Shown: positions 7,950 to 17,290, counted from the first letter of the stretch. The stretch: DNA of 64,000 bases from Lachnospiraceae bacterium (GCA_022796795.1 JAAWJI010000007.1:1-64000), one strand, 5' to 3'. Notes: generated from the sequence alone by a model not told the origin. Program-made: numbers and translations.

Positions 7950-10412
7950 ATGAAAACCTTTCTTTCCATCCGCATCCGTACCTGGGCGCTGCTTTTTGGA
8001 CTAGAGCTTCTGCTCTTCGCAGGATTCTTCTCCCTGAAGCACACCGCGGCCCGGGAAGACGTCTCTGTGTTCCTGCAGGAAGACTTTCCCCAGGCCTCTC
8101 TTCAGATCAGCGAGGTCTGTTATGCCAATCCTGGAACTACGCTTGGGGATTGTGTGGTCTATGAGGACTATATTGAGCTGTATAACCCCTCCAGTTTGTC
8201 TGTTTCTCTGGAAGGGCTTTATCTCTATGACTCCTCAGAGGAGCTTTACGAGCATCCTCTTCCCGGAGATATCACCATGAATCCCGGAGAATACCTGGTT
8301 CTCTATGCGGTGGGAACGGAGGGCTCTGCTCCCGAAAACTGCATGAGTCTTCCCTTTAGGCTGTCGGCAGGGGATACGGTATTTCTGGGCTGCAAGGCAG
8401 AGTCCCTGTATGAAATTACAGACTCTGTTACTATTCCCGCTTTGGATGCAGGGGCTGTCTACGCCCGGCTGGAGGAGAGTTTTTTGTCCATGCGTCCCTC
8501 TCCCGGGACCCCCAATGAGGCCGGCGCCCAGGTCCTGCCCTCCCCTGTATTTTCGGTTCCCGGAGGCTTCTACCAGGGTGAGCTTACGCTTTCCCTGACA
8601 GGGCCTGAGGATGCCGCTCTGTACTATACTCTGGATGGAAGCGAGCCCACTTGTGATTCCCTGCTCTACACGGAGCCTCTGGTGCTTTCCGATCCCAGTC
8701 CCCTGGAAAACCGGCTGGCATCCCGGGAGGATATTACGGCAGGCGACAAGCCCTATACTGCCCCGGAAGCTCCTGTGGACAAGGCTGTAACCATTCGAGC
8801 CATGGCTGTGGATGAGGATGGAAATTACAGTAATCCCGCAACAGCTACCTACTTTCTCAATTACCATGACAAGTACGGCTACGAAAATGCTGTCGTGGTC
8901 TCCCTGATCGCCGATCCGGATTCTCTCTTCGGCCCGGATAACGGCATTTACGTGCTGGGGACCCCCTATGAAGAAGGACTTCACAGCGGGGAAATCAGTG
9001 AGGCTTCTTACTGGTTTGATCTCTTTTCCTATACCAATTATTTTAAGGATGGACCAGAATCCGAGCGCAAAGCCCATGTGGAGCTTTTTCAGGCGGACCG
9101 TCAGCTGGCCTTTGCACAGGACTGCGGGATTCGCATCCGCGGAAACGCTACCCGTATTTTCCCCCAAAAAAGCTTTACCCTGTTTTCCAGGAACCGCTAC
9201 GGCGCCAGTTCCTTTACTTCTGTGCCCTTTGATCCGGAGCTTTCCTATTCGGATCTGATTTTGAATAACAGCAGTCAGCTGAATAAGGTATTTTTCTTCT
9301 CTCTCCTGGAGGACCGGGCTGCCAGTTTCCAGCACTATACTCCCTGCCAGGTATTTTTAAACGGAGAATATTGGGGCATGTACTTTCTCATGGAAAAATA
9401 TTCCGCAGAATTGCTGGGAAAGCGGTACGGCTTAGAGGAGGAGTCCATTCTTCTGATTAAAGATTCTTGGGATGTGCAGGACGGAAAGGAGGAGGATTTC
9501 TCCCACTTTGAAGCCCTGATGGAGCTTATGGAACAGGATCTGTCGGACCCTGCCGTCTATGCACAGGTTCTGGAGCAGATTGATCTGCAGAACTTTTTAG
9601 ACTGGCTCTGTACAAATATATATATTTGCAATACAGACGCCGGTGTATTCGGCAGAAACGTTTATGTCTGGAAATATCTGCCAGATAACACCATTCCAAA
9701 TTCCAGCACATCTCCTTCCGGCCAAGGGGAAGAAAACGAGTATATGGACGGCAGATGGCGCTGGATGCTCTATGATCTGGACGATTCCCTGGGCGTTACC
9801 CTGGACCCGGCCAAGGGGCCTGGCTATGCCTACGATTCGCTAAAGGATTATCTCTCATGGCCGCCCACAGCCTCTCTCATAAGAAATCCTGCATTCCGCC
9901 GCCAATTTGTCATTACCTTCCAGGATATGGCGAATGAGACCTTCTCCCCGGAGCACGTGGAGGAGCAGCTGGAGCCTCTCCTAAAAGACGGGAGCAGCTG
10001 GGCCGCATTGCATAATTCCCGATGGACTCCCCGGGAACAGGATTCCACCTTTACAGAGCAGGCAGAAGCCCTACGTCAGTTCTTTTCTCTGCGCCGGGAA
10101 TTCATCTACCCCTGTCTGGCCAAGAGCTGCCGGTTAAAGGGGCAGCTCTGCACCCTCACCCTGCAACAGACCGGAGGGGAAGCGGGCCACATCCGGCTCA
10201 ACACCATTTCCCCGGACCTTTCTCAAGGAAGCTGGTCTGGCATGTACTACTCGGACTATCCCATGGAACTGTCCGTAGAACCAGAAAAAGCCCCCACCTT
10301 TGTCCGGTGGGAGCTCTCCGGCGCCTCTCTGCTGGGCGGATCCCTAACCGATCCGGAAATCCGCGTACAGCTGACTCAGCCAGAGGCCCAGGTCATCGCT
10401 GTCTTTCAGTGA
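7950..10412 (+). CDS. CotH-kinase-family surface protein with lamin-tail and chitobiase-like domains
   Basis: This 820 aa protein starts at ATG 7950 (AAGGAG upstream). It begins with an uncleaved-looking signal/anchor helix (residues about 9-27). Next is a lamin-tail-type beta domain (LQISEVCYANPG, EDYIELYNPS) and a chitobiase C-terminal-like repeat (ALYYTLDGSEPT). The CotH domain spans roughly residues 340-720, with IRIRGNATRIFPQKSF, YWGMYFLMEKY and the acidic RWMLYDLDDSLG. A C-terminal beta domain follows. CotH proteins are atypical secretory-pathway protein kinases in spore coats, and related proteins occur on cell surfaces. Extracytoplasmic location is inferred. Its partner may be a product exported with the upstream MATE protein, but nothing shows this. 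Confidence 0.85.
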   Translation: MKTFLSIRIRTWALLFGLELLLFAGFFSLKHTAAREDVSVFLQEDFPQASLQISEVCYANPGTTLGDCVVYEDYIELYNPSSLSVSLEGLYLYDSSEELYEHPLPGDITMNPGEYLVLYAVGTEGSAPENCMSLPFRLSAGDTVFLGCKAESLYEITDSVTIPALDAGAVYARLEESFLSMRPSPGTPNEAGAQVLPSPVFSVPGGFYQGELTLSLTGPEDAALYYTLDGSEPTCDSLLYTEPLVLSDPSPLENRLASREDITAGDKPYTAPEAPVDKAVTIRAMAVDEDGNYSNPATATYFLNYHDKYGYENAVVVSLIADPDSLFGPDNGIYVLGTPYEEGLHSGEISEASYWFDLFSYTNYFKDGPESERKAHVELFQADRQLAFAQDCGIRIRGNATRIFPQKSFTLFSRNRYGASSFTSVPFDPELSYSDLILNNSSQLNKVFFFSLLEDRAASFQHYTPCQVFLNGEYWGMYFLMEKYSAELLGKRYGLEEESILLIKDSWDVQDGKEEDFSHFEALMELMEQDLSDPAVYAQVLEQIDLQNFLDWLCTNIYICNTDAGVFGRNVYVWKYLPDNTIPNSSTSPSGQGEENEYMDGRWRWMLYDLDDSLGVTLDPAKGPGYAYDSLKDYLSWPPTASLIRNPAFRRQFVITFQDMANETFSPEHVEEQLEPLLKDGSSWAALHNSRWTPREQDSTFTEQAEALRQFFSLRREFIYPCLAKSCRLKGQLCTLTLQQTGGEAGHIRLNTISPDLSQGSWSGMYYSDYPMELSVEPEKAPTFVRWELSGASLLGGSLTDPEIRVQLTQPEAQVIAVFQ

Positions 10413-10456
10413 CCATCTGGTCTGTCAGCGCCCTGGAAAGGAAATCCAGCCGCCCC

Positions 10457-11059
10457 TTAATCCATGGCCTGAACAGCCTCTGTGATGATTTTGACACACA
10501 GATCATAGCCCAGCACACCGCTGTCCAAGGTCATATGGTAATTGCGGCTGTCTCCCCATTTTTTTCCGGTAAAATGGCTGTAATAGGTATGCCGGCTGTT
10601 ATCCTTTTTAGACATAAGCTTCTGCAGTTCCGTAGCATTGTTGCTTCCGATCATTTCACTTACACGGACTGCCCGGTGTACATCGTCCGCATGAATAAAC
10701 ACATTCAGGCTCTCAATCCCTGCCCGGCGCAGAATCTCATCCGCACAGCGCCCCAGAATCACACAGGGCCCTGCCTGGGCAAACCGGAGAATAATGGCGT
10801 TCTGCACATCATGAATAGCCTCCTGGGTATCGTGATAATAAAGGCTGGAAACCGCACAGATGCTCTTGAGTATGGAATCCGTTCTGGAGATATCCTCCCC
10901 CTCATTTTCAATCAACTCCTGCTCAAAGCCGCTGGCCTTTGCAGTCTCCAGCACAATGTCCCGGTCATAAAAGGGAATCCCCAGTTTTTCCGCCACCTGG
11001 CATCCGATAGAATGGCCGCCTGCGCCGTATTCCCGGCCAATGGTTATGATCTTATTCAT
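10457..11059 (-). CDS. cytidylate kinase-like family protein
   Basis: This 200 aa protein starts at ATG 11059 (GGAGG upstream) rather than at the longer frame. The N-terminus MNKIITIGREYGAGG is the modified P-loop of the cytidylate-kinase-like (AAA_26) family, with the following GCQVAEKLGIPFYDRDI. A DxxR-like lid region occurs near VFIHADDVHRAVRVSEM. True Cmk has a GPAGSGKS P-loop, so this is a paralogue whose nucleotide substrate is not established. It converges with the CotH gene and is followed at 5' by the cvpA gene on the same strand. Confidence 0.8.
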   Translation of the reverse strand: MNKIITIGREYGAGGHSIGCQVAEKLGIPFYDRDIVLETAKASGFEQELIENEGEDISRTDSILKSICAVSSLYYHDTQEAIHDVQNAIILRFAQAGPCVILGRCADEILRRAGIESLNVFIHADDVHRAVRVSEMIGSNNATELQKLMSKKDNSRHTYYSHFTGKKWGDSRNYHMTLDSGVLGYDLCVKIITEAVQAMD

Positions 11060-11145
11060 GGCGTTATCCTCCGTTTTTTTATTATCATAGCATACCCCGT
11101 CAGGGTGCGCAATTATAATTTCCATATCTGCTTCAGCCGGAACCT

Positions 11146-11721
11146 CTACCCCAAAAACACATGCAGCAGCGGATTGTTCACAAATATCCAGGTAAGAAAA
11201 TCACTTTCCACAATCATTCCCAGTACCTTTCCTCCAAAACTGCTGGTGCCCAGTGCAGCCACGATTAAAAATCCGGTCCAGACTATCAGCATCCCCTCCA
11301 GGAATCCGGCCGCCGCTCCCAGGATCTGATTCATCCCATGGAGCAGGGGCAGGCTTGCCGCAATGTGAAGGGCCCATGCCGCCCCATGGATCACCACGCT
11401 TACCAGAATAAAGGTAATGGCAAAAGCCGCCAGCTGCAAAACCTGATCTGCCACAAATCCTGCAGCCACTTCCTCCAGGCCCACCATCCGCAACGCCTGC
11501 ATGATCTGGGCGTCGCCTCCGGATATGCGGTCCTGCAAAAATCCATGAAGCTCCGTACTTTCCCTTAAAAATTCATCAATATAAGGCATGGCAATGGATA
11601 CCAGCACCAAAGTGAGAATCCAGGCGGCAATTTTCACCAGCTTTCGGATCAATCCCTTTCGATATCCATCAAGCGTCAGCAGAAGCAATACTCCTATTAC
11701 CCCGATTGTCAAACCATTCAT
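11146..11721 (-). CDS. cvpA: CvpA family membrane protein
   Basis: This 191 aa protein has four hydrophobic helices. The N-terminal segment LLLLTLDGYRKGLIRKLVKIAAW matches the D-x-xx-G-x-x-R/K-G pattern of CvpA (colicin V production) proteins. The Gly-rich C-terminal helix pair (ILGAAAGFLEGMLIVW) is also typical. The family is broadly conserved in Firmicutes and linked to envelope functions, with no settled molecular role. It is flanked by the cytidylate-kinase-like gene and a DUF5711 gene, all on the minus strand. Confidence 0.82.
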   Translation of the reverse strand: MNGLTIGVIGVLLLLTLDGYRKGLIRKLVKIAAWILTLVLVSIAMPYIDEFLRESTELHGFLQDRISGGDAQIMQALRMVGLEEVAAGFVADQVLQLAAFAITFILVSVVIHGAAWALHIAASLPLLHGMNQILGAAAGFLEGMLIVWTGFLIVAALGTSSFGGKVLGMIVESDFLTWIFVNNPLLHVFLG

Positions 11722-11775
11722 GTCTCTCGCCTCTGTATCCTTTCCGTTTCTACCCAGGTTTCTTCCCTTATTGAC

Positions 11776-12963
11776 CTATTTCAACTTAATCTGGTCTGTC
11801 CGCTGGGGATGAATCACCACATATCTGCGTCTCTGTAATGCATACACATTGATCAGGGTATCCGAAAATGTCCCCTCATAACGCAGCACACCGTTTTTTC
11901 CATAAATTGCACACTCTGAATCATTGTAGATAATCACGTCGTCCGCAGACAGCTTTACCTGGGTGTATTTCAGAGCAAAGGACTGTTCCAGCACCAGACC
12001 TCCCTTTTCATTATAGACCCGGAGTACATAGGGCTCCTCTCCCTCCTGCTCACAGATCAGACCGAATTCCCGGTCTCCGAAGCAAATGCTGCGAATCTCC
12101 GTCTCCATCTCTTCTGTCTTGATCTCCTCCGGAATCTCCGCACCCTCATACACGTAAAAGCCTGTCTCCCCCACGGCTACGCAGGTATCCGTGTCCAGGT
12201 ATTGCACCCGTGGCACTAAAAGTCCCTGATAAAATTTGGAAGATACAATCTTATCCACGAAATTATCTCCCACTGCGCCCATATTGTAAAATACAATACA
12301 GGAGTTTGCCATTCCGTTTTCAATCTGCAAATAGGACACAGCCATCTTGCTTCCATCAGGCGCTAGGGAAAGGGACATAGGCTGGCCTGTCTCCGCCAGG
12401 CTGCATCGGGCCTTAATCAGCTCCTCCCCCGCCTGATCAAACAGGTGAATCCAGGAGACCCCGTGATCCTCCAGCAGAACAGCTATTACTCCCTGCCGTG
12501 AAACCGTGACCTGCTGCACGGGAAGCAGGGTATTCACCTGCCCCTTGAGACCAGTCTCGTCAAAAATATAGATCTGATTTCCGCCCCGGTCTGCCACCAC
12601 CACAGAGGATTCGCAGATATTCACAATGGGATCCTGGGCGCTAAAAGGCTGGCTCCAGGCAGCCTCCCCATTCATCCGGATACAGGAAACTCCATCCTTG
12701 CTGTAACGAAGCAAAAATTCCCCGTATTCCTCATATCTAGTGTTAATGGTATCCGCATGATCGATACTGTTATATACCTCATAGCTCTCATAACTTCTAT
12801 AGACATAGTGCCATACCATAGCACCCACAAGAACTGCAACAGCCACAACACACGCCGCAATCCGCCCCGCCACACCGGCACGATGCTGGAACAGCTTCCG
12901 CGTGTATTCCTTCATATCGACATGCAGTTCATCCTTCTTCCGAAAAGGCGTAATCTTTGACAT
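11776..12963 (-). CDS. DUF5711-type membrane-anchored beta-propeller protein
   Basis: This 395 aa protein has a cytoplasmic N-terminus of about 35 residues, one transmembrane helix (about 33-52) and a long extracytoplasmic part. That part has repeated beta-propeller-like blades (IVNICESSVVVADRGGNQIYIFDE, then VAVLLEDHG, MAVSYLQIENG). It matches the Lachnospiraceae DUF5711 family by overall form. No catalytic residues can be named. The spacing to cvpA is about 55 bases, suggesting one transcript. Function unknown. Confidence 0.72.
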   Translation of the reverse strand: MSKITPFRKKDELHVDMKEYTRKLFQHRAGVAGRIAACVVAVAVLVGAMVWHYVYRSYESYEVYNSIDHADTINTRYEEYGEFLLRYSKDGVSCIRMNGEAAWSQPFSAQDPIVNICESSVVVADRGGNQIYIFDETGLKGQVNTLLPVQQVTVSRQGVIAVLLEDHGVSWIHLFDQAGEELIKARCSLAETGQPMSLSLAPDGSKMAVSYLQIENGMANSCIVFYNMGAVGDNFVDKIVSSKFYQGLLVPRVQYLDTDTCVAVGETGFYVYEGAEIPEEIKTEEMETEIRSICFGDREFGLICEQEGEEPYVLRVYNEKGGLVLEQSFALKYTQVKLSADDVIIYNDSECAIYGKNGVLRYEGTFSDTLINVYALQRRRYVVIHPQRTDQIKLK

Positions 12964-12988
12964 AATGCTCCTTTAAAAATACGGACTC

Positions 12989-13057
12989 CGTCTCGTTCAC
13001 GGGCTTCGCCCTATGAAAAATGACATGCCTCCGCTGCTTTCGTGCTAGCACGACGCT
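12989..13057. repeat. 69-bp direct repeat, copy 1
   Basis: This 69-base segment is identical to 13111-13179. It carries only the left arm of the hairpin that the second copy completes. It includes the palindrome CGTGCTAGCACG. Confidence 0.85.
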
Positions 13058-13110
13058 TCCTTTTCCCGCTTTCCGCTGGGACGCAGTGCGCACTCGCCTT
13101 CGCTTCGCTT

Positions 13111-13179
13111 CGTCTCGTTCACGGGCTTCGCCCTATGAAAAATGACATGCCTCCGCTGCTTTCGTGCTAGCACGACGCT
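13111..13179. repeat. 69-bp direct repeat, copy 2
   Basis: Identical to copy 1 at 12989-13057. This copy is followed by the reverse complement of its own central part, making a large hairpin. The 53 bases between copies are G/C-rich and show no gene. Confidence 0.85.
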
Positions 13180-13199
13180 GCGGAGGCATGTCATTTTTC
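13137..13199. terminator. long hairpin, probable terminator of the LysM gene
   Basis: A perfect 20-bp stem (13137-13156 with 13180-13199) encloses 23 bases containing CGTGCTAGCACG. Both arms begin or end in a five-base A/T run, so it can act in either direction. On the minus strand it is directly downstream of the LysM gene. Confidence 0.7.
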
Positions 13200-13240
13200 G
13201 CACTGCTCATGGCTTTCGTGGACATTATACCACACCTTGC

Positions 13241-14479
13241 TTAGGGAAGCAAAATTTTTTCCCCGGCGTAGATTTTGTCGCTGTCCTCGATGTTGTTGAG
13301 CTGGCATATTTCTTTGATATGGCGGTCGTTTCCATATATTTTGCGGCTGATACTCAGGAGGGTGTCTCCTTTTTGTACAATGTATGTACTGGACGGGGTT
13401 ACTGGGGCCGAGGTTTCCTGCATCTCATTGGGCTGCTCCTCTGACGAGGGATTTTCCGGGGCTTCCGTGGGCTGTTCCTCAGCAGGAGGGGCCGGGGGCT
13501 CTTCGCTGGGACTCGCTTGTATATCCCCGGGATTCCCGGCGCCTTCCGGTGTGCCCTCAGGACCAGCTGGCTCTAAAGCTTCGCTTCCTGCTTCTTGTGG
13601 CGAATTGGTTTCGCTTCCCGCTTCCAGGGGTTGTCCCTCCAGGCTTTCTGGCTGCTCTGCGGACAGAAGATCGGACAGGTCCTCCGCCTGAGCCGTCTCC
13701 TGCTGGGTCTCCATGCTTTCTGTCAGGTTTGTGAGCGCCATTTCCACCTGCTCCATTTTTTCATAGTTATTGATCATGGTAATGCCGATAACCAGCACCA
13801 CCATAACCAGGAAGGTGCTGACTCCATAGAGGAAAGCCATGATCCGTTTCTGGTCAGACTGCTCTTTTCTCTCCTGCACCAGCATGCGGAAGCTTCTGGC
13901 CGCCCGGTCCGTAAACTCCTCCCGGTTATCCACGCTTTTTCCGCCACGCTTTTCCAGCATATACTGCTGCATAGGCATATTTCGTTCATAAAAAATAATA
14001 TATCCCCGTTGCCGAACCAGACTTCCCTGATTCATGGCAAAAAAGGTCTCCTCCCCCTCTGTGGGATCCTCCATAAACAGTACCTTGTCCTGTCCCGGAA
14101 AAAAATTCCGGTGGGTGCTGAGGATTTCATAGCTGATCTCCGGGGAAAACCCAGGGGTGGAAAGAAACCAGCCCAGAATCTCCTGTCCCTGGAAATATTT
14201 CTCTACCTCCTCGTACACCTGCACCCACAGCTCTTCTGTAAATGCTACCGTGCCGTCCGCCACCGCATGCTCTGCCAGCTCCAGGGCGCTGCGGATGAAA
14301 AGATAAGAAATCCCCTCCTGTTCCTGGGCGTTTCCCAGGAGAACTGCTCCCCTGGAATTCAGAATCTCCTCTTTGGCATACTGCTTCAAATATGTAACAA
14401 CATAATCCTCCACATAAATCTTCCGCTTCTCCTCCGGCTCCCCCATCTGGCGGATATTTTTCGGAATTGTAATACTCAT
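13241..14479 (-). CDS. membrane protein with C-terminal LysM domain
   Basis: ATG 14479 is preferred over the longer frame (to 14608) because GGAGG lies 5 bases upstream, giving 412 aa. The N-terminal about 210 residues look like a folded cytoplasmic domain, possibly a degenerate JAB/MPN-like fold (RGAVLLGNAQEQEGISYLFIRSALE). A single transmembrane helix lies at about residues 222-242. A Glu/Pro/Ala/Ser-rich linker of about 100 residues follows, and then a LysM domain (YIVQKGDTLLSISRKIYG...IYAGEKILLP) that should bind peptidoglycan. The protein links cytoplasm to cell wall; its role is not known. Confidence 0.8.
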   Translation of the reverse strand: MSITIPKNIRQMGEPEEKRKIYVEDYVVTYLKQYAKEEILNSRGAVLLGNAQEQEGISYLFIRSALELAEHAVADGTVAFTEELWVQVYEEVEKYFQGQEILGWFLSTPGFSPEISYEILSTHRNFFPGQDKVLFMEDPTEGEETFFAMNQGSLVRQRGYIIFYERNMPMQQYMLEKRGGKSVDNREEFTDRAARSFRMLVQERKEQSDQKRIMAFLYGVSTFLVMVVLVIGITMINNYEKMEQVEMALTNLTESMETQQETAQAEDLSDLLSAEQPESLEGQPLEAGSETNSPQEAGSEALEPAGPEGTPEGAGNPGDIQASPSEEPPAPPAEEQPTEAPENPSSEEQPNEMQETSAPVTPSSTYIVQKGDTLLSISRKIYGNDRHIKEICQLNNIEDSDKIYAGEKILLP

Positions 14480-14803
14480 CTCTACCTCCCGCGTCATCTG
14501 CGCTGTAAATGTAAGGATGGAGGGAATCCCCTTCTGCTCCATCTCCTCTGCTCGTCCTGTTTTTCTCCAAAATGCTTTTGGAAAGATGGTATCATAGAAA
14601 AGCCGCACAATTTATCGAATCAGGTCGGCGTGAATACAAAAAAATTTGACAGAAACCGACAAAGCCGGCCTTTTACTGTTCCCGTTGTTCCCAATCGCAT
14701 CCGCAAATCCATTTAAAACTCGCTGTGTGAATGGGATTTGTTCCCCTCTGAATCAAGTTTTATCTCGTCATCTCGTCATGCAACAAACTATCAAATCACA
14801 TCA
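14480..14803. other. intergenic region between divergent LysM and AlbA_2 genes
   Basis: No gene is supported here. It contains the tandem sequence ATCTCGTCATCTCGTCA (14762-14778), described with the downstream promoter, and GTTCCC-rich short repeats near 14680-14750. No clear minus-strand promoter for the LysM gene was found. Confidence 0.5.
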
Positions 14804-14832
14804 TTGACGAGATTGAAGAGATTTGTTATAAT
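14804..14832 (+). promoter_or_regulatory. sigma-A promoter with candidate operator, AlbA_2 regulator gene
   Basis: TTGACG (14804-14809), 17 bases and TATAAT (14827-14832) form a strong promoter. The -35 lies inside TGACGAGAT (14805-14813), which is the exact reverse complement of ATCTCGTCA at 14762-14770. A second TCTCGTCA follows at 14771-14778. The inverted arrangement is a plausible autoregulatory binding site. Confidence 0.7.
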
Positions 14833-14862
14833 AGAACCAGATAATCAAAAGGAGATGACAGG

Positions 14863-16233
14863 ATGGCTTTTCGGAAGAGCGAAACCATAGAGCTAAAAAG
14901 AATTGTTGTGGACGATATCAAGAAAGAAATCATTGCCTTTGCCAACTGTAACGGCGGCAAGCTGTACATTGGTGTTGAAGATGACGGGACAGTGGTCGGA
15001 GTTGAGAATCCGGATGAAACAGCCCTGCAGATAAGCAATATGGTCAGAGATTCTATCAAGCCGGATCTCACCATGTTCCTGCACTATGAAACATTAAAAG
15101 AGAATGGAACGCAGATCATTGCTGTTGACATTCAGCGGGGAACGGATCGTCCTTATTATATTGCCAAAAAGGGGCTGCGCCCGGAAGGCGTATATGTGCG
15201 GCAAGGATATTCCTCTGTTCCAGCTACGGATACCATGATACGGCGCATGATTAAAGAGACAGACGGCGACCGCTTTGAAGCCATGCGCAGCCTGAATCAG
15301 GCCCTTACCTTTGAAGCTGCAAAAAAAGAATTTGCGCTGCGCGGCGTTGCTTTTGGTTTGCAGCAGATGCAGACATTGAAGCTGATAGACCAGGACGGAA
15401 TCTACAGCAACCTGGCTCTGCTCCTGTCTGATCAGTGTGTTCATACCATAAAAATCGCTGTTTTTCAGGGAACAGATCAGTCTGTTTTCAAAGACCGCCG
15501 GGAATTTACCGGTTCCCTGATGCAGCAGATGAATGAAGCTTACGATTTCATTGATTTCCGCAATCAGACCCGTGCGACCATAGAAAAATTACTGAGAATC
15601 GATGTGAGAGATTACCCGGAGGTAGCGCTCCGGGAATCCCTGCTGAACCTGCTGGTGCATCGCGATTATTCCTTTAGCGCCAGTGCACTGATCAGTATCT
15701 ATGCAGATCGAATGGAATTTGTGTCTGTGGGCGGATTACTGCCGGGTATTGATCTGGAGGATGTCCTGGTTGGGCTTTCCATATGCAGAAATCAAAATCT
15801 GGCCAATGTGTTTTATCGTTTGCAGCTGATTGAGGTTTACGGCACCGGAATGAGAAAAATCATGAACGCATACGAAAACACAGAAGAAAAGCCTCTGATT
15901 GAAACCACCAAAAATGCCTTTAAAATCACACTGCCGAACATCAATTTCAAATATGAAGAAGGGAGTGTTTGGGATTGCAGAAGTACTCCGCCAAAAATGC
16001 TTTTTATCAAAGAAGCGGGAGGAAGCAGCAGTCATAAAGAAGGAAGCAGCAATCCTGAATATCAGATCCAAAGACTTGTCCAAAGACAGGGGGAAATCAC
16101 CCGAAGTGATGTGGAAAAGCTTCTTAAGGTAAGCGCTTCTACCGCTTCCAGGATTCTCAGGCAGATGGTAAATCATGGTATTTTGGCCCAAAACGGAAAA
16201 GCGCGAAATACAAAATATACCTTGCTTAAATAG
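14863..16233 (+). CDS. AlbA_2-domain regulator with GHKL-like and winged-helix regions
   Basis: This 456 aa protein begins with an AlbA_2 (schlafen-like, formerly AAA_4) domain at residues about 5-125 (ETIELKR...FANCNGGKLYIGVEDDGTVVG). The middle part has the HATPase_c_4 pattern (ALRESLLNLLVHRDY, then VGGLLPGI and YGTGMRKI). The C-terminal 60 residues form a winged helix (ITRSDVEKLLKVSASTASRILRQM). Such proteins are annotated as transcriptional regulators or ATP-binding proteins; ligand and targets are unknown. Start ATG 14863 has AGGAGATGAC upstream. It stands alone with its own promoter, a possible operator and a terminator, so it may be an isolated accessory gene. Confidence 0.83.
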   Translation: MAFRKSETIELKRIVVDDIKKEIIAFANCNGGKLYIGVEDDGTVVGVENPDETALQISNMVRDSIKPDLTMFLHYETLKENGTQIIAVDIQRGTDRPYYIAKKGLRPEGVYVRQGYSSVPATDTMIRRMIKETDGDRFEAMRSLNQALTFEAAKKEFALRGVAFGLQQMQTLKLIDQDGIYSNLALLLSDQCVHTIKIAVFQGTDQSVFKDRREFTGSLMQQMNEAYDFIDFRNQTRATIEKLLRIDVRDYPEVALRESLLNLLVHRDYSFSASALISIYADRMEFVSVGGLLPGIDLEDVLVGLSICRNQNLANVFYRLQLIEVYGTGMRKIMNAYENTEEKPLIETTKNAFKITLPNINFKYEEGSVWDCRSTPPKMLFIKEAGGSSSHKEGSSNPEYQIQRLVQRQGEITRSDVEKLLKVSASTASRILRQMVNHGILAQNGKARNTKYTLLK

Positions 16234-16276
16234 CAAAGCTACATCTAATCCAGGAACAGAAAATCCTGTAACATAA

Positions 16277-16319
16277 CAGGAGCCAGGAAACGCCGCAGCA
16301 TCCCCTGGCTCCTGTTTTT
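16277..16319 (+). terminator. intrinsic terminator of the AlbA_2 gene
   Basis: An 11-bp stem CAGGAGCCAGG (16277-16287) with CCTGGCTCCTG (16304-16314) is followed by five T residues. The convergent transketolase gene ends just beyond it. Confidence 0.85.
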
Positions 16320-16351
16320 CACCTATTGATCCTTCAGGCCTTTCCCGTCTC

Positions 16352-17290
16352 TTACAGCCAGGCCTTTACCTGCTCGTACACGCCGTTGCCATCCAGCTTG
16401 TACTTCTCCAAAAGCTTAGCTGCAGGGCCGGACTCGCCGAAGGTATCCTGTACGCCGATGCGAAGCACCGGGGTGGGAGCCTTCGCAGACAGCGTCTCGC
16501 AGACAGCGCCGCCCAAGCCTCCGATAATAGAATGCTCTTCCACGGTAACAACCTTTCCGGTCTCCTTGGCGGCAGCCACCACCAGCTCCTCGTCCAGAGG
16601 CTTAATGGTATGAATATTAATCACCTTTGCAGACACGCCGTCTGCAGCCAGCTTCTCAGCTGCTTCCAGGGCGCTGCTTACGCAGAGTCCGGTGGCGATA
16701 ATGGTCACATCCTTGCCTTCCCGTAAGGTCACGCCCTTGCCGATCTCAAATTTGTATGTAGCCTCATCGTTGACTACCGGCACAGCCAGACGGCCGAACC
16801 GCATATACACAGGGCCCACATACTCGGCGGCAGCGAAGACCGCAGCCTTTGCCTCCACGTCGTCACAGGGATTGATCACAACCATGCCGGGAATGGTGCG
16901 CATCAGGGCAATATCCTCATTGCACTGATGGGTAGCGCCGTCCTCACCTACGGAAATACCCGCATGGGTAGCTCCGATCTTCACATTCAAATGGGTATAT
17001 CCGATGGCATTGCGCACCTGCTCAAAGGCGCGTCCTGCTGCAAACATGGCAAAGGTGCTGGCAAAGGGAATCTTACCCATGGTGGCAGCGCCTGCAGCAA
17101 TGCTCATCATATTTCCTTCTGCGATTCCGCAGTCAAAGAAACGATCCGGAAATTCCTTCTTAAAGACACCAGTCTTGGTTGCCCCTGCCAGGTCTGCGTC
17201 AAATACGATGACCTGCGGATTTACTGCGCCCAGTTCCTTCAGAGCCTGACCATAGCTGTCTCTCGTTGCAACTTTTTTTACATCTGACAT
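16352..17290 (-). CDS. transketolase, C-terminal subunit (copy 1)
   Basis: This 312 aa protein carries the pyrimidine-binding and C-terminal domains of a split transketolase. The catalytic Glu that activates thiamine diphosphate is in CGIAEGNMM, and the THQ motif is in GATHQCNED. The C-terminal domain ends in YKLDGNGVYEQVKAWL. Its start lies within the last 13 bases of the N-terminal subunit gene, which signals translational coupling and equal amounts. It lies among housekeeping genes and so is the likely pentose-phosphate enzyme moving two-carbon ketol units between sugar phosphates. Confidence 0.9.
   Translation of the reverse strand: MSDVKKVATRDSYGQALKELGAVNPQVIVFDADLAGATKTGVFKKEFPDRFFDCGIAEGNMMSIAAGAATMGKIPFASTFAMFAAGRAFEQVRNAIGYTHLNVKIGATHAGISVGEDGATHQCNEDIALMRTIPGMVVINPCDDVEAKAAVFAAAEYVGPVYMRFGRLAVPVVNDEATYKFEIGKGVTLREGKDVTIIATGLCVSSALEAAEKLAADGVSAKVINIHTIKPLDEELVVAAAKETGKVVTVEEHSIIGGLGGAVCETLSAKAPTPVLRIGVQDTFGESGPAAKLLEKYKLDGNGVYEQVKAWL

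Noticed and set aside
8235-9335. long minus-strand open frame inside the CotH gene
   Set aside because: Antisense shadow of a clear multidomain protein; no ribosome site and low-complexity translation.
10022-11329. 435-codon plus-strand open frame
   Set aside because: It overlaps the end of CotH and runs antisense to the cytidylate-kinase-like and CvpA genes, with no family features.
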